Positions 7,080 to 16,042 of a stretch of 64,000 nucleotides of DNA are shown here, piece after piece (the stretch's first letter is position 1; the number at the start of each line of letters is the position of its first letter). The DNA is from Euryhalocaulis sp050486445. GTDB lineage: Bacteria; Pseudomonadota; Alphaproteobacteria; Caulobacterales; Maricaulaceae. Location: the NCBI GenBank assembly GCA_050486445.1, contig JBJHDH010000002.1, forward strand, positions 88,116-152,115, given 5' to 3'. A model generated the notes under the pieces. The model saw only the letters and a program-made list of their open reading frames with translations. It did no database searches and was not told where the DNA came from. The position numbers and the translations under genes are program-made.

Positions 7080-8911
7080 CTACGGTACGAAAACCTTCAA
7101 TGCCATATCGACGAGGCTTTGTGTGCGTTGCTTGACCCTATCGGCCGTCCAGTCGGCATGCGCGCCAATATCGCGGTTCAGTTTCAGATTGGAGGCTTGC
7201 AGGACGGGGCGCTTGTCCGCGAACGATTTGTTGGCAGCCGCATCATTGTCGTTGGGGCCGAAAATCGTGAGATTACCGAGCGTGTGCTTGAGCTTTTCTA
7301 GATCCTCATCCTTTTCCGCACCCTTCGCTGAACGCGGATAGATATGTTCAAGGGTCGTGTTTGAAAAATCAAATACGCGGGTCTTGTCCTTACATTTCGG
7401 CACCCCGTTCGCGCCGCCTTCATACCATTGCGTATAGTCCTCAAGCGTAATGAGCAGATACCGGATATGACCGTTTCCGCTTCTCGGTGAATACCTGACT
7501 TCGGACAGGTTGGCTTCGAAAACACTGTCCGGCACCGCTTTGTCGATCAGCTCCTTTAGGTCTTTGCGAAGCTCCTTGATCGCGTAATTCACATCTCCCC
7601 GTATTTTCTTCGCATGGCGCAGATATATCTCCGTCATCGGGGTGATGTGGGCGTTTCCAATCGTCCTGAACCGGAAAATGAACCGCTCCAGGGCTGCCAC
7701 GGCCTCGGCAAACTTTTTCGGTTCCAGATTCTTCAGCGACAGCAGCAGCGGCATCGCGTTGGTGTGCTTGAGGTGGACCACCAGCATCCGAAGACGCTCC
7801 CGGTCCCAGCTCACCACCTTGCTGTGGTCTTCATACGGCCACTCGCCGTCACCGAGCGTTTGCAGCGTCGCAAATTCGGTATCTATTCTCTCGACCTCTT
7901 CGAGCACGGCTTGTGTTTCGGCTTTGGTTGCCGATGCCTTGTCCTTGCACTTGAAGCGGTATTCGAGGAACTGATCGGCGAGGTTCGAGGATTTCGGGCG
8001 CTTGCCTTCATGGGAGGAGTAATACCAGCGCAGGTAGCTGTCGATATCTCCGGGAGCATAGGCCAGAACGCTGTCCCACCGTTCGGAGAGCTTGTTCTGG
8101 ATTGATGACGATCCCTTGCTGTCCAGCAATTCCAGCGTGCTCGCCCGCAGCAAATCACCATCGGTGAGATGGACCCCGCGGTCATTCAATACCTGGAAAA
8201 TCTGGTAGGCCTCGCTGCGCGTCTCCGAGCACATGAAAATCACGCTGCAATCGGTAGCCAGCACGCTGTTCACAAGAAGCTGCAACCGCTTCGCTTTTTC
8301 CCAAGGGGAACCGCTCTTGAGAAGATCGTCCTCCACAAATCCGACCAGCCGGTCCCAGGCCGCCTGAATGCGCTCATGGGAAGCCCTCTTCGAAACGGCC
8401 TTCTTCTCTCCAATGATGTTCTGGAAGAACTCATCATCGGCGTCCGAAAGCTTGAGCTTGGGGACCTCGACATATTCCAGATCAATCTCGTCGCGGTAGA
8501 TCAGATATATGGTCCGCAGTGTCTCGATAGTATCTTCCAGAAACTTCTTGGCCTTCTTCTCTTCGGCCGACAGATTGCCTTTCTTCGTCAGGTCTCCGAC
8601 GATGCCCCGCATCCCGCGAACGACGCTGCGATGAACATGACGAAAGAAGCCAGCCGCTGCTGGCCGTCAATGACCTCGTAGTTCGAGCGGTTGGAGCTGG
8701 CTACCGGCATGCGGACCGTGACGACGCCGCCAAAGAAGTGACTCTTCTCCGAACCCGCCTCGCGCACTTTCAGGCACCGGGACAGGTCCTCGATAAAATC
8801 ATCGATAGCGTCCTCATCCCATGCGTATCCGCGCTGGTACTTGGGCACAGCAAAGGTATGGTTTTGCTCAAAAAGAAATTTGACGCCAAGCTGGGTAGGT
8901 TTGATCGGCAT
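7080..8911 (-). pseudogene. DUF262-DUF1524 (GmrSD/SspE-like) nuclease, one frameshift
   Basis: Two overlapping frames make one protein of about 610 residues. The first (8911-8588) holds the DUF262 domain with YQRGYAWD and VIDGQQRL, the DGQQR nucleotide-hydrolysis motif. The second (to 7080) continues after a frameshift near 8600-8625 and ends with the DUF1524 HNH-like nuclease motif LEHIYPRS followed by LGNLTIF. One missing base, or a -1 slip, joins them. This architecture is that of GmrSD type IV enzymes and of SspE, which senses phosphorothioate DNA. It follows the 157-aa gene by 2 nt at the end of the five-gene operon beside dndA, so a phosphorothioate-dependent nuclease is inferred. The break may be an assembly error, a real inactivation, or programmed. 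Confidence 0.8.
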
Positions 8912-8913
8912 GC

Positions 8914-9387
8914 TCAGGCCGCCTTGTCCGTTAGTTTCTGGTCTATTTTCCGCTTAAAGCTCCGCAGAAACGTCTCCAGAGACTGGGGGCGGTTCTCAAA
9001 CCATTCTATGAGCTGTTCGTATCCTCCATGAGCGTATTTATTGAATTCATCCACGCCATCGTTACTCAGAAAATTCCCTTCAGGATTAACCAAACTGGCA
9101 ATCGAGGCATGAACCTGTTTGCGCTCATCGATAGAAACTCCGAGCAGCTCCAGTTCCGTCTTCAAAAATAGGCCGAGTAGCAATTTCCCGCGGGACGAAT
9201 ATTTGTCAGGAAAATACGCAACCAGCTCATCCGTTTCATCGTTAGAGAGCTTCACTTTTTTTCGTGTTGCAATTCCGGTGATAAAACAAAAATAAAAAGC
9301 ATCAAAACCAATTCGGAACGCTTTCTGATCGTAGAGATGCTTGAAAAATTTCTCTTGCGCATCTTTGTTTACTCTGAAGGGCTGCAT
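8914..9387 (-). CDS. Unknown 157-aa protein of the Dnd-linked operon
   Basis: I do not recognise this protein. It is 157 residues, mostly helical in appearance, starting MQPFRVNKDAQEKFFKHLY and ending in a basic tail (SFKRKIDQKLTDKAA). No catalytic motif, signal or membrane segment is evident. The gene is strikingly AT-rich compared with its surroundings, particularly 9240-9380. Its ATG shares one base with the stop codon of the SMC-like ATPase gene (TAATG) and it is followed after 2 nt by the DUF262-DUF1524 gene, so it is almost certainly part of that machine. By analogy with other SMC-type defence operons it could be an adaptor or middle subunit; this is inference. Confidence 0.75.
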   Translation of the reverse strand: MQPFRVNKDAQEKFFKHLYDQKAFRIGFDAFYFCFITGIATRKKVKLSNDETDELVAYFPDKYSSRGKLLLGLFLKTELELLGVSIDERKQVHASIASLVNPEGNFLSNDGVDEFNKYAHGGYEQLIEWFENRPQSLETFLRSFKRKIDQKLTDKAA

Positions 9388-11369
9388 TATGCGGTCTCCT
9401 CTTCTTCGAGCTGAAACTCATTGAAGAATTCCTCGCCCGAGACGTTCATCCCGTCATCCGTTTCGATAACCGCCCCTTTCTCGTGAGCAATCTGCTCGAG
9501 CTCAGCCGAGCCTCGTCTAAAAAGTGTAACAAACTGCACTTCGGTGTTGCTGGCGCGCTTGAGTGGCGCGATGAAGCGCTCACGCTCTGACGAAATCGTG
9601 AAGGCAATGAATTGTCCCGTCAGGTTGGGAATCAGTTCGCCGATCTTCGGGCGGACAGCAAGGTCAATGGGACCCGCCGGGCTATCAACAACGAAGGGAA
9701 GCTGATGGTCCGAACGGTGGAAAAGGGTCGCAAGAAAGGCATAGGCAATTGACAGCGTTTCACCGACACTCCCGCCTTCCTGGCCTTCAAGGATCAAATT
9801 CCGTTCGATCCGCTCAATTGAGATACTGTTATTGGGCATCAATTCGGAAATGCGCGCGTTGGCCTGCTCACATAGCTCTGTAGTGATTCCCGTACGCGCT
9901 TTCTTGTGTGCGCTGTTGATGATGGCCGTAAGCGTGTCGCGTTTGGCCTTCTCGGTCAGCGTGTGCGTTATCTCCGCGAGTTTTCTCTCCGCATCATCGA
10001 TCCGCTTTTCGAGGATTTCGATCCCGTATGTCCGTTCATCATTCTGGGTTTGATCCTTGCTGTCGAACTTCTCCAGCTCGGCATCGACACCCTCGATCTG
10101 GTTGCGCAAACTCTCGATATCATCACGCGCGCTCTTAACGGCCGGATCGGCTTGTTCGGCTTCCAGCCGCAGCGCGTCAAGGTCGTTTCTTGCCTCACGC
10201 TCCTCTTCTATCGCAGAGGACAATGCCCCCATGCGCGTGTTCAGTTCCTTCTCGCTCTCATCGGACTCTTCGCCTACAGCATCCTTGATCGCGGTCTTCA
10301 TGGAGTTGAGCAGAGAAACGTCATCCGTACCAAGATACTGGCTGGCGCGCGTGCGGATTGTCGCGGCGATCGCCTTGTCTATTGGGCGACCGCAGACACA
10401 TTCCGGTTCGTCAGCAAGGTCCTCAAAAAACTCCCGCGCCGCACTTTCAGGAAGTTTCGCTCTGTCGAGTCCTTCTTTAAGCGCGAGCATCGAATTCGCG
10501 AAACATGAGGATAGAGCATGAGGGTCACGCATCCGGTCGAGAACGTCGAGAGCTTCTTCCCGCACCTTGCCTTTTAGCCGTTCAACCTTTGTCTCGGCCT
10601 CATTGAGAGCCTGATATCGCGCGTCTTCCTTTTTGATTTCCTGCTGATAGGCGTTTTGCTTATTCTGTAATTGCCCGGCCAAATCAGCGCGCTTCTCCTG
10701 CAAGTCGTCCTGTTGCTGCTTGAGTTGCGCGAGACGTGAACGGAGACCGGACAAGCGCCGTTGTCGCCTTGATCGGCCGCGTTCTTCAGTAGCGCCAACG
10801 TTCTGTGCCCTGTTCTCCCAATGCTCGCCCACCTTTCGCGCCATTGTGTCAAAGGCAGTCATCTGGAAGAGGTTTTCGACAACGACCTGCGCGTCGGCGT
10901 ATTCCCTGTCGAGCAGGTGCTGCGCCAGTTCACCATCAAATACGTAAAACTTGACGAAATTTTCGGTCATGAAGCGCCGGAAATCAGAGGGCGGAATAAA
11001 ACCTTCGTCCTGCCCAGTCGGTGAGCGCGTCGTCTTGTAGGACACACGGCCGCTTTCGAAGTCGAACTCCATCAAGATGGTTACACGCCTGTCATTCAGC
11101 AGCAGCCGGACTTCAAAATACCCTTCCGACAAGGAGCCGTTTTTCTTCCGGTATTCCGATATCGTCTGTCTGTCCCAGCCGGGATCGGCAGCAGCGCCTG
11201 ACAAGGCCGCCCGCAGCAACGCCAATGTCGTGGTCTTCCCGGTGCCGTTGGGCATTTGAATGAGCGAGACGGGGAAAGGCTGGCCGTGCGGATCGATACA
11301 ACTGATCTCGTGGTCGGGACATCTCAGACCCTGTGCCTTCCAACCGAGAATGCGCATGACGGCCACCAT
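9387..11369 (-). CDS. DndD-like SMC/Rad50-type ATPase with Cys hook
   Basis: A 660-residue ABC-type ATPase. Walker A is PNGTGKTT at residues 40-47. An FDGE motif at 144-147 matches the LFDGEQ motif of DndD in this window, so the two are relatives. Coiled-coil arms (about 190-300 and 370-500) flank a CVCGRP hook near residue 323, possibly zinc-binding like Rad50. The C-terminal lobe has GGSVGETLSIAYAF as the signature-like segment and LPFVVDSPAGPIDL as Walker B. The start at 11369 overlaps the stop of the 70-aa gene by one base and has GGGGAGG upstream. As an SMC ATPase it probably loads on or senses DNA for the associated helicase and nuclease; that job is inferred from the operon. Confidence 0.8.
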   Translation of the reverse strand: MVAVMRILGWKAQGLRCPDHEISCIDPHGQPFPVSLIQMPNGTGKTTTLALLRAALSGAAADPGWDRQTISEYRKKNGSLSEGYFEVRLLLNDRRVTILMEFDFESGRVSYKTTRSPTGQDEGFIPPSDFRRFMTENFVKFYVFDGELAQHLLDREYADAQVVVENLFQMTAFDTMARKVGEHWENRAQNVGATEERGRSRRQRRLSGLRSRLAQLKQQQDDLQEKRADLAGQLQNKQNAYQQEIKKEDARYQALNEAETKVERLKGKVREEALDVLDRMRDPHALSSCFANSMLALKEGLDRAKLPESAAREFFEDLADEPECVCGRPIDKAIAATIRTRASQYLGTDDVSLLNSMKTAIKDAVGEESDESEKELNTRMGALSSAIEEEREARNDLDALRLEAEQADPAVKSARDDIESLRNQIEGVDAELEKFDSKDQTQNDERTYGIEILEKRIDDAERKLAEITHTLTEKAKRDTLTAIINSAHKKARTGITTELCEQANARISELMPNNSISIERIERNLILEGQEGGSVGETLSIAYAFLATLFHRSDHQLPFVVDSPAGPIDLAVRPKIGELIPNLTGQFIAFTISSERERFIAPLKRASNTEVQFVTLFRRGSAELEQIAHEKGAVIETDDGMNVSGEEFFNEFQLEEEETA

Positions 11370-11581
11370 CAGTCCGCATCCTCCCCGTCGGCATTCTCGA
11401 CGACCGTTCCCTCGAAAAGCACTTCAAGGTGCCGGTCGGCCGCGGCCTGATCGTTAATGTCTTCATTGCCCGAGGTTACGGCCTCGAACCATGCGATCAG
11501 GCGGCGGGCCAGCGTATCGGGCTGTCCCGCCTCCTTTACAGCCTCGTTGATGGCCTGTGCGATCCGTGCATCAATCGTCAC
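11369..11581 (-). CDS. Small acidic protein of the Dnd-linked operon
   Basis: A 70-residue protein (MTIDARIAQAINEAVKEAGQ...) with two or three predicted helices and an acidic C-terminal tail. I recall small proteins of this kind beside DNA-modification genes but cannot assign one with certainty. It overlaps the helicase gene by 11 nt and the SMC ATPase gene by 1 nt, so translation is coupled on both sides, which argues strongly for a real subunit. Possible roles are a bridge between helicase and ATPase or a regulator. No catalytic residues are evident. Confidence 0.7.
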   Translation of the reverse strand: MTIDARIAQAINEAVKEAGQPDTLARRLIAWFEAVTSGNEDINDQAAADRHLEVLFEGTVVENADGEDAD

Positions 11582-13478
11582 TTGGTGTTTCCCCCGCGCG
11601 CACTTTTGAGAGGTTTGTCAGCCACTCGGCGCGTTCTTCATCTGCATTTTGTTCGCCGTCCTCATCCGAGTGCCGGATGAAATCAACAATGTTGGCGGTT
11701 TTCCCCGGATTGTCAGGGTCCGTCCGCAAACAGCGGCCCATTCTCTGAATGGTTTCGAGCCGGGCGCGGGCCGATGAGAAAAGGATCACCGAATTGAGCG
11801 ACCGGATGTCGATTCCCTCGGACACGCGGTGGCAGGTGATCAAACACTCAAGCTCGCCGCGTGCAAACCGTTTCAGCGTCTCCGACTCCTCTCCGGAAAA
11901 ATAAGTATGAAAGTTTGAGCGGTACTTGTGAATAATTTCCAGGACTTCATCCCCATATTCCTGGGTTTCGACAAATACGATACACCGCTCAAGCAGGTGC
12001 TGATTTTCACGTATGAACGTATCGAATATCGGCAGCTTGGCTCTGGAAGTCTTGTAGACGCGCGCGATCTCTATCCAGACTTCCTCATCGCTCATCGGAT
12101 TACCCGCGGCCGCCCGCGCTGCCTGGCGCTTATAAACATCGCGCACCCGCTGGCGGTCTTCGGCCGTCAGGTCGTAAGGAAGGGGGAAGTAGTCAAAGGG
12201 AGCGAGAATTTCGCGGCGGATCGCATCGTCCAGTTCGAACCGCATAAGCTCCGGCCCGATATGCTCCAGGAGAAATTCGTTCCCGTCATCGTCATATTCA
12301 CGCTCAGGCGTTGCACTCAAACCAAGCCGGTAGCGGATGTTATCGGATAAGCCGCTAAGCCGGTTCCGGTTGGCCGGGCTGCCAAGCCCGTGAACCTCAT
12401 CATGGATCAGGAGGGTTCGCTGCCCGATCCGGGCGGGCAATTGCCGCAAAGCTGAGGCCAGGGGCTGGCGTGATACGAGGAGGATGGCGTTTTTCGGCTC
12501 AAGCAAAAAGTCCTCGACTTCACGCGAGGATTTGTAGTGCCGGAAGACTTTTGCGCCGATATCTTTGCGCACACCGAGCAATTCCGCATACCATTGGTCC
12601 AGCAGGTCATTGCCGTCGGTGCTGACGATCACGGTGTCAATGCTGTCGCGTTCGTACAAGCTGCGCAGGATTTTGAGCGAAGTGCGTGTCTTGCCTGTGC
12701 CCGTGGCCATGTTGAGAATGCCGCGTTCGGCCGCAAGAAACTCTTCGAGTGCATCGTCCTGGTGACGCCACTTATTGGGTTTGGCTTTTTCCTCCTGCCT
12801 GCGTTGCCGGTGCCCGGCTTCCCACTCACCGCAAACCCTGATGAGCTGCTGGCGGGCCGCATCCGGGAAGCTGTAGACTTCTACGCCCTTGTCGGTGCGC
12901 TCCCACAGTTCCTCGAAATGGGCTTTCTTCCGCGCCGCGCGCGCCGCGCTTGACCAGGAGGGATAAACGTCCACGCATTCCCGGTTATTCTCGAACGCAT
13001 TACGGCTCTCGTTCGAGGAGCCGGTGAAGGCCACATAGTCTTCGCCGTCAAAGAAGACACCGATCTTCTCGTGGTAGATTCCGGTGCCCGTCTTTGGCAC
13101 CGCTATCTGTATCTCCAGCCGTCCGAGTTCCAGCAGCCTGACGAGGCGCGCTGTCCCGTCTCCGATTCCGTCGGCGAAATCAGTTTCAATGATCCGTTCG
13201 AGGCGTTGCGCGCAAATGTCCTGTTTCGGCGCGCCGTTCTGGATCGCTTCGAGATCGCCGTGCGAAAGTTCGACTGATGTGACCAGCCGGATATAGCCGC
13301 CGTTCTTGATGAATTCGCCCAACGGCGCACCGAACGATTCCAGCGCGCTGCTGGAGAAGTAACCAACGGCGCGCCAATAGGCCTGGGAGCTGGCGAGAGA
13401 AGGACGGAAAAAGTCATCGACTATGCTGTTATAGCCGGACCGGTAATCCTCCTGATATTCAATCTCGCGCAACATCAT
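11571..13478 (-). CDS. PLD-nuclease/SF2-helicase, Dnd-associated restriction protein
   Basis: A 635-residue fusion. The N-terminal phospholipase-D-like nuclease has one HKD-type motif: H136-x-K138, D144, then GSSN at 153-156. A superfamily 2 helicase follows, with MATGTGKT (257-264), DEVH (360-363), SATPERE (388-394) and a motif VI of the form QRMGRCLR near 590. This architecture fits what I remember of the family named DNA phosphorothioation system restriction enzyme. It heads the five-gene operon. The gap of 211 nt to dndA, transcribed in the same direction, may hold a promoter. Expected role: translocate on DNA lacking phosphorothioate marks and cut it. The pairing with dnd genes supports this but direct activity is not shown. 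Confidence 0.85.
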   Translation of the reverse strand: MMLREIEYQEDYRSGYNSIVDDFFRPSLASSQAYWRAVGYFSSSALESFGAPLGEFIKNGGYIRLVTSVELSHGDLEAIQNGAPKQDICAQRLERIIETDFADGIGDGTARLVRLLELGRLEIQIAVPKTGTGIYHEKIGVFFDGEDYVAFTGSSNESRNAFENNRECVDVYPSWSSAARAARKKAHFEELWERTDKGVEVYSFPDAARQQLIRVCGEWEAGHRQRRQEEKAKPNKWRHQDDALEEFLAAERGILNMATGTGKTRTSLKILRSLYERDSIDTVIVSTDGNDLLDQWYAELLGVRKDIGAKVFRHYKSSREVEDFLLEPKNAILLVSRQPLASALRQLPARIGQRTLLIHDEVHGLGSPANRNRLSGLSDNIRYRLGLSATPEREYDDDGNEFLLEHIGPELMRFELDDAIRREILAPFDYFPLPYDLTAEDRQRVRDVYKRQAARAAAGNPMSDEEVWIEIARVYKTSRAKLPIFDTFIRENQHLLERCIVFVETQEYGDEVLEIIHKYRSNFHTYFSGEESETLKRFARGELECLITCHRVSEGIDIRSLNSVILFSSARARLETIQRMGRCLRTDPDNPGKTANIVDFIRHSDEDGEQNADEERAEWLTNLSKVRAGETPSDD

Positions 13479-13689
13479 AGGTGATGACTGCCCCCGTTGG
13501 GTCGGTTGCCCCCCGACTCATGCGATCCCAATCGTCATACCACCTTGCGCAACATTGTTCGTAGTGTCGGACCGGAATCTTCTAGTTGTTCCTAAAAGAG
13601 TTTGCTTTACAGTGAGTTGCGGATCAACCTTTGATTTTATACTTGCCCGCCTTCCTCTCGCCGCCGCGCTTCAGGTTGGGGATTCTCCG

Positions 13690-14859
13690 TCACCGGAGCG
13701 CGTCCAGCCGCGCCGCCAGCAAGGGCCAGTCCACATCCGGGGTCAGGTGGGACCAGGATACACGGATCGCACCCGAGATATCTTCCTCCGGCAACCCCAT
13801 CGCCTCAAGCACATGGCTTGGCGAATAGCTTTGCGATGTGCAGGCGGACCCGTTGGAGACAGCCGCCACGTCCTTGAGCGCGACCATCACCGCTTCGGAA
13901 TCCACGCCGGGGACCGAGAAATTCATCACATGCGATAGTGTGCGATCAGGATCAGAGTGCATGCGGATTCCGAGAGGCTCTAGCGCCGCCAGCGCCTTGT
14001 GACGGATATCGCGGCACCGCTCCTGACGGGATGCGTGATCTTTGAGGGCGGTTTCTGCGGCCACGCCCAAGCCGACGATCAGGGGAACCGGGAGCGTGCC
14101 TGGCCTCAAGCCGCGCTCCTGACCGCCTCCATACATGAGAGCTATCAGCGGCGGACGTTTGAATCCGCGCCGCCGGGCAATGAGCGCGCCTATGCCGAGC
14201 GGTCCGTAAATCTTGTGGCTGCTCACGCTGATCAGATCGATTCTCTTGCTGCGTAAGGAGACCAGGTCCTTGCCGTAGCCTTGCGCGGCATCGACGTGAA
14301 AGAAGGCATCGTGGCCTTCCAGTGCGCCCGCGATCTCCTCCAGCGGCTGGATCGCGCCCGTCTCGTTGTTCGCATGCATCACGGACACGAGCAGCGTATC
14401 AGGGCGAAGCGCGTCCCGAATCGAATCTGCCGGAACGAGCCCGTTTTCATCGGGGCGCACCAGCGTCACGGAAAACCCTCTGGCCTCCAAAACCTCAAGC
14501 GGCTCCAGGACGGCCTTGTGTTCGATGGCCGTCGAGACGATGTGACGGCGGTTCGTCTGAACGCCGTGCTCCGCCAGTCCGAGGAGCGCGAGGTTGTTGC
14601 TCTCCGTCGCGCCGCTCGTGAAGACCACCTCGTCACCGGCCCCGTCAACAACCCTTGCGACCTGTTCGCGGGCATGCTGGACAGCCCGCTTGGCACGCAG
14701 CCCGTACTCATGCGTCCGGCTGCCCGCATTGCCCAGCTCGTCCGTCATCCACTGAAACACGGCATCCCGCACCACAGGCTCGATAGGGGCCGTGGCATTG
14801 CAGTCCAGGTAGACCGGGCCGCTTTCTTGTTTGTATGTAGATGCAAACGTATGTTTCAT
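13690..14859 (-). CDS. dndA: Cysteine desulfurase DndA
   Basis: A 389-residue class-V aminotransferase of the NifS/IscS type that takes sulfur from L-cysteine as an enzyme persulfide and gives it to DndC for DNA backbone phosphorothioation. Motifs: YLDCNATAP near the N-terminus, TSGATESNN, the PLP lysine in SSHKIYGP (about residue 215) and the sulfur-carrying Cys in NGSACTSQ (about residue 339). The ATG at 14859 is chosen; an in-frame TTG three codons upstream is the alternative, and neither has a good ribosome-binding site. It is divergent from dndB, as in many dnd clusters, with a palindrome-rich shared control region of only about 70 nt. Confidence 0.93.
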   Translation of the reverse strand: MKHTFASTYKQESGPVYLDCNATAPIEPVVRDAVFQWMTDELGNAGSRTHEYGLRAKRAVQHAREQVARVVDGAGDEVVFTSGATESNNLALLGLAEHGVQTNRRHIVSTAIEHKAVLEPLEVLEARGFSVTLVRPDENGLVPADSIRDALRPDTLLVSVMHANNETGAIQPLEEIAGALEGHDAFFHVDAAQGYGKDLVSLRSKRIDLISVSSHKIYGPLGIGALIARRRGFKRPPLIALMYGGGQERGLRPGTLPVPLIVGLGVAAETALKDHASRQERCRDIRHKALAALEPLGIRMHSDPDRTLSHVMNFSVPGVDSEAVMVALKDVAAVSNGSACTSQSYSPSHVLEAMGLPEEDISGAIRVSWSHLTPDVDWPLLAARLDALR

Positions 14860-14920
14860 GTTTGACAAACTTTGGTCGATGTGATTCAGTATGTTTGTAC
14901 CGTATAAACCTACGATTCGA
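14860..14920. promoter_or_regulatory. Divergent dndA/dndB control region with palindromes
   Basis: The perfect 11-nt palindrome GTTTG-A-CAAAC is at 14860-14870, and the 17-nt near-palindrome GTTTGTACCGTATAAAC is at 14893-14909. Related GTTT/AAAC half-sites (AAACGTATGTTT, 14845-14856) lie in the first codons of dndA. A TTGACA (14862-14867) with a weak TTCAGT box (14885-14890) 17 nt on could drive dndB. DndB proteins are known to act on their own promoters, so these repeats are candidate DndB operators. Confidence 0.5.
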
Positions 14921-14929
14921 CAAAGAAAA

Positions 14930-16042
14930 ATGAGCGACGGCTTCGAGTATCAGTTCCCCGCGATCAGGGGCATTCAGGCGCAGCGGGAATACTACGTTTC
15001 CATGTGCCCAATGCGCCTTTTGCCCAAGCTGTTCCAGTTTGATGAGGATGAACTCTCACCCGAGCTGCGGGCGCAGCGCCAGCTCAACAGGGCTCGGATT
15101 CCGGAGCTTTCGCGTTACATCACGGAAAATGTGGATAACTACGTTTTTTCGGCGATCACCGTATCGATAGACGCCGATATCGCCTTCTCCTCCTTCGCCG
15201 GAGAGGGCGAAGCCAACCGAATCGGCATACTGAAAATTCCTATGTCGGCCCGTTTCATTATCAATGACGGCCAGCATCGCCGCGCAGCTATCGATCAGGC
15301 TTTACGCAATCACCCCGAGCTGGGCGACGAGACCATCGCCGTCGTCTTCTTCCTCGACAAAGGGCTGGAGCGCTGCCAGCAGATGTTCGCGGACCTCAAC
15401 CGCTATGCCATCCGCCCGTCGCCCTCGCTCAGCATCCTGTATGACTACCGCGACGAAACGGCCCAGCTTGCCAAATCCCTGATCGCGGGTTCCGACATAT
15501 TCCGGGATGTCGTCGAGCTGGAGAAGACCAGCCTCGCTCCGCGCTCGCGTCGGCTGTTCACGTTGAGCGCCATCTACCACGCGACGAACGAGTTGCTGGT
15601 CGGATTGCCGGAAACGACGCCCGAGGAGACGGCGCGGCTTGCGCTCGATTTCTGGGAGAGCGTGGCCGCCCAGTTCGACGAATGGGGCCGGGTCCGCAGC
15701 GGCGACCTGACGGCCGGCGAAGTGCGCACTGATTTTATCCACACGCATGGCGTGGTGCTGCAAGCACTGGCACGGGCTGGCCGGGCGCTCATTATTAAGT
15801 ATCCGAAGACCTGGAAAAAGAAGATTCCAAATCTCAAGAGCATAGACTGGCGGCGCGCCAATAGTAGAATGTGGGAAGGACGCGCCCTGGTCGGCGGTCA
15901 GCTTTCAAAAGCACATCAAAATGTTGTCCTGACTTCAAACGCCATCAAGTCCCATTTGGGGCTTGAGCTATCGGACGACGAGTTACGTGTCGAAAACGCA
16001 TATAAGCGGGGGGCCAATGGCAGCAAAAAAGCCACAGCGTAA
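14930..16042 (+). CDS. dndB: DNA sulfur modification protein DndB
   Basis: A 370-residue DGQHR-domain protein. The motif NDGQHRRAAI lies around residues 110-120, after a ParB/sulfiredoxin-like strand pattern. DndB is not needed for sulfur insertion itself but is known to tune modification level and to repress dnd transcription. The frame is open from an ATG at 14891, but that start lies inside the near-palindrome region; MSDGFEYQFPAIRG at 14930 fits the family N-terminus better. It overlaps dndC by 26 nt, making dndBCDE plus the methyltransferase one operon. Composition is less GC-rich than the flanking chromosome, in line with horizontal acquisition. Confidence 0.9.
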   Translation: MSDGFEYQFPAIRGIQAQREYYVSMCPMRLLPKLFQFDEDELSPELRAQRQLNRARIPELSRYITENVDNYVFSAITVSIDADIAFSSFAGEGEANRIGILKIPMSARFIINDGQHRRAAIDQALRNHPELGDETIAVVFFLDKGLERCQQMFADLNRYAIRPSPSLSILYDYRDETAQLAKSLIAGSDIFRDVVELEKTSLAPRSRRLFTLSAIYHATNELLVGLPETTPEETARLALDFWESVAAQFDEWGRVRSGDLTAGEVRTDFIHTHGVVLQALARAGRALIIKYPKTWKKKIPNLKSIDWRRANSRMWEGRALVGGQLSKAHQNVVLTSNAIKSHLGLELSDDELRVENAYKRGANGSKKATA

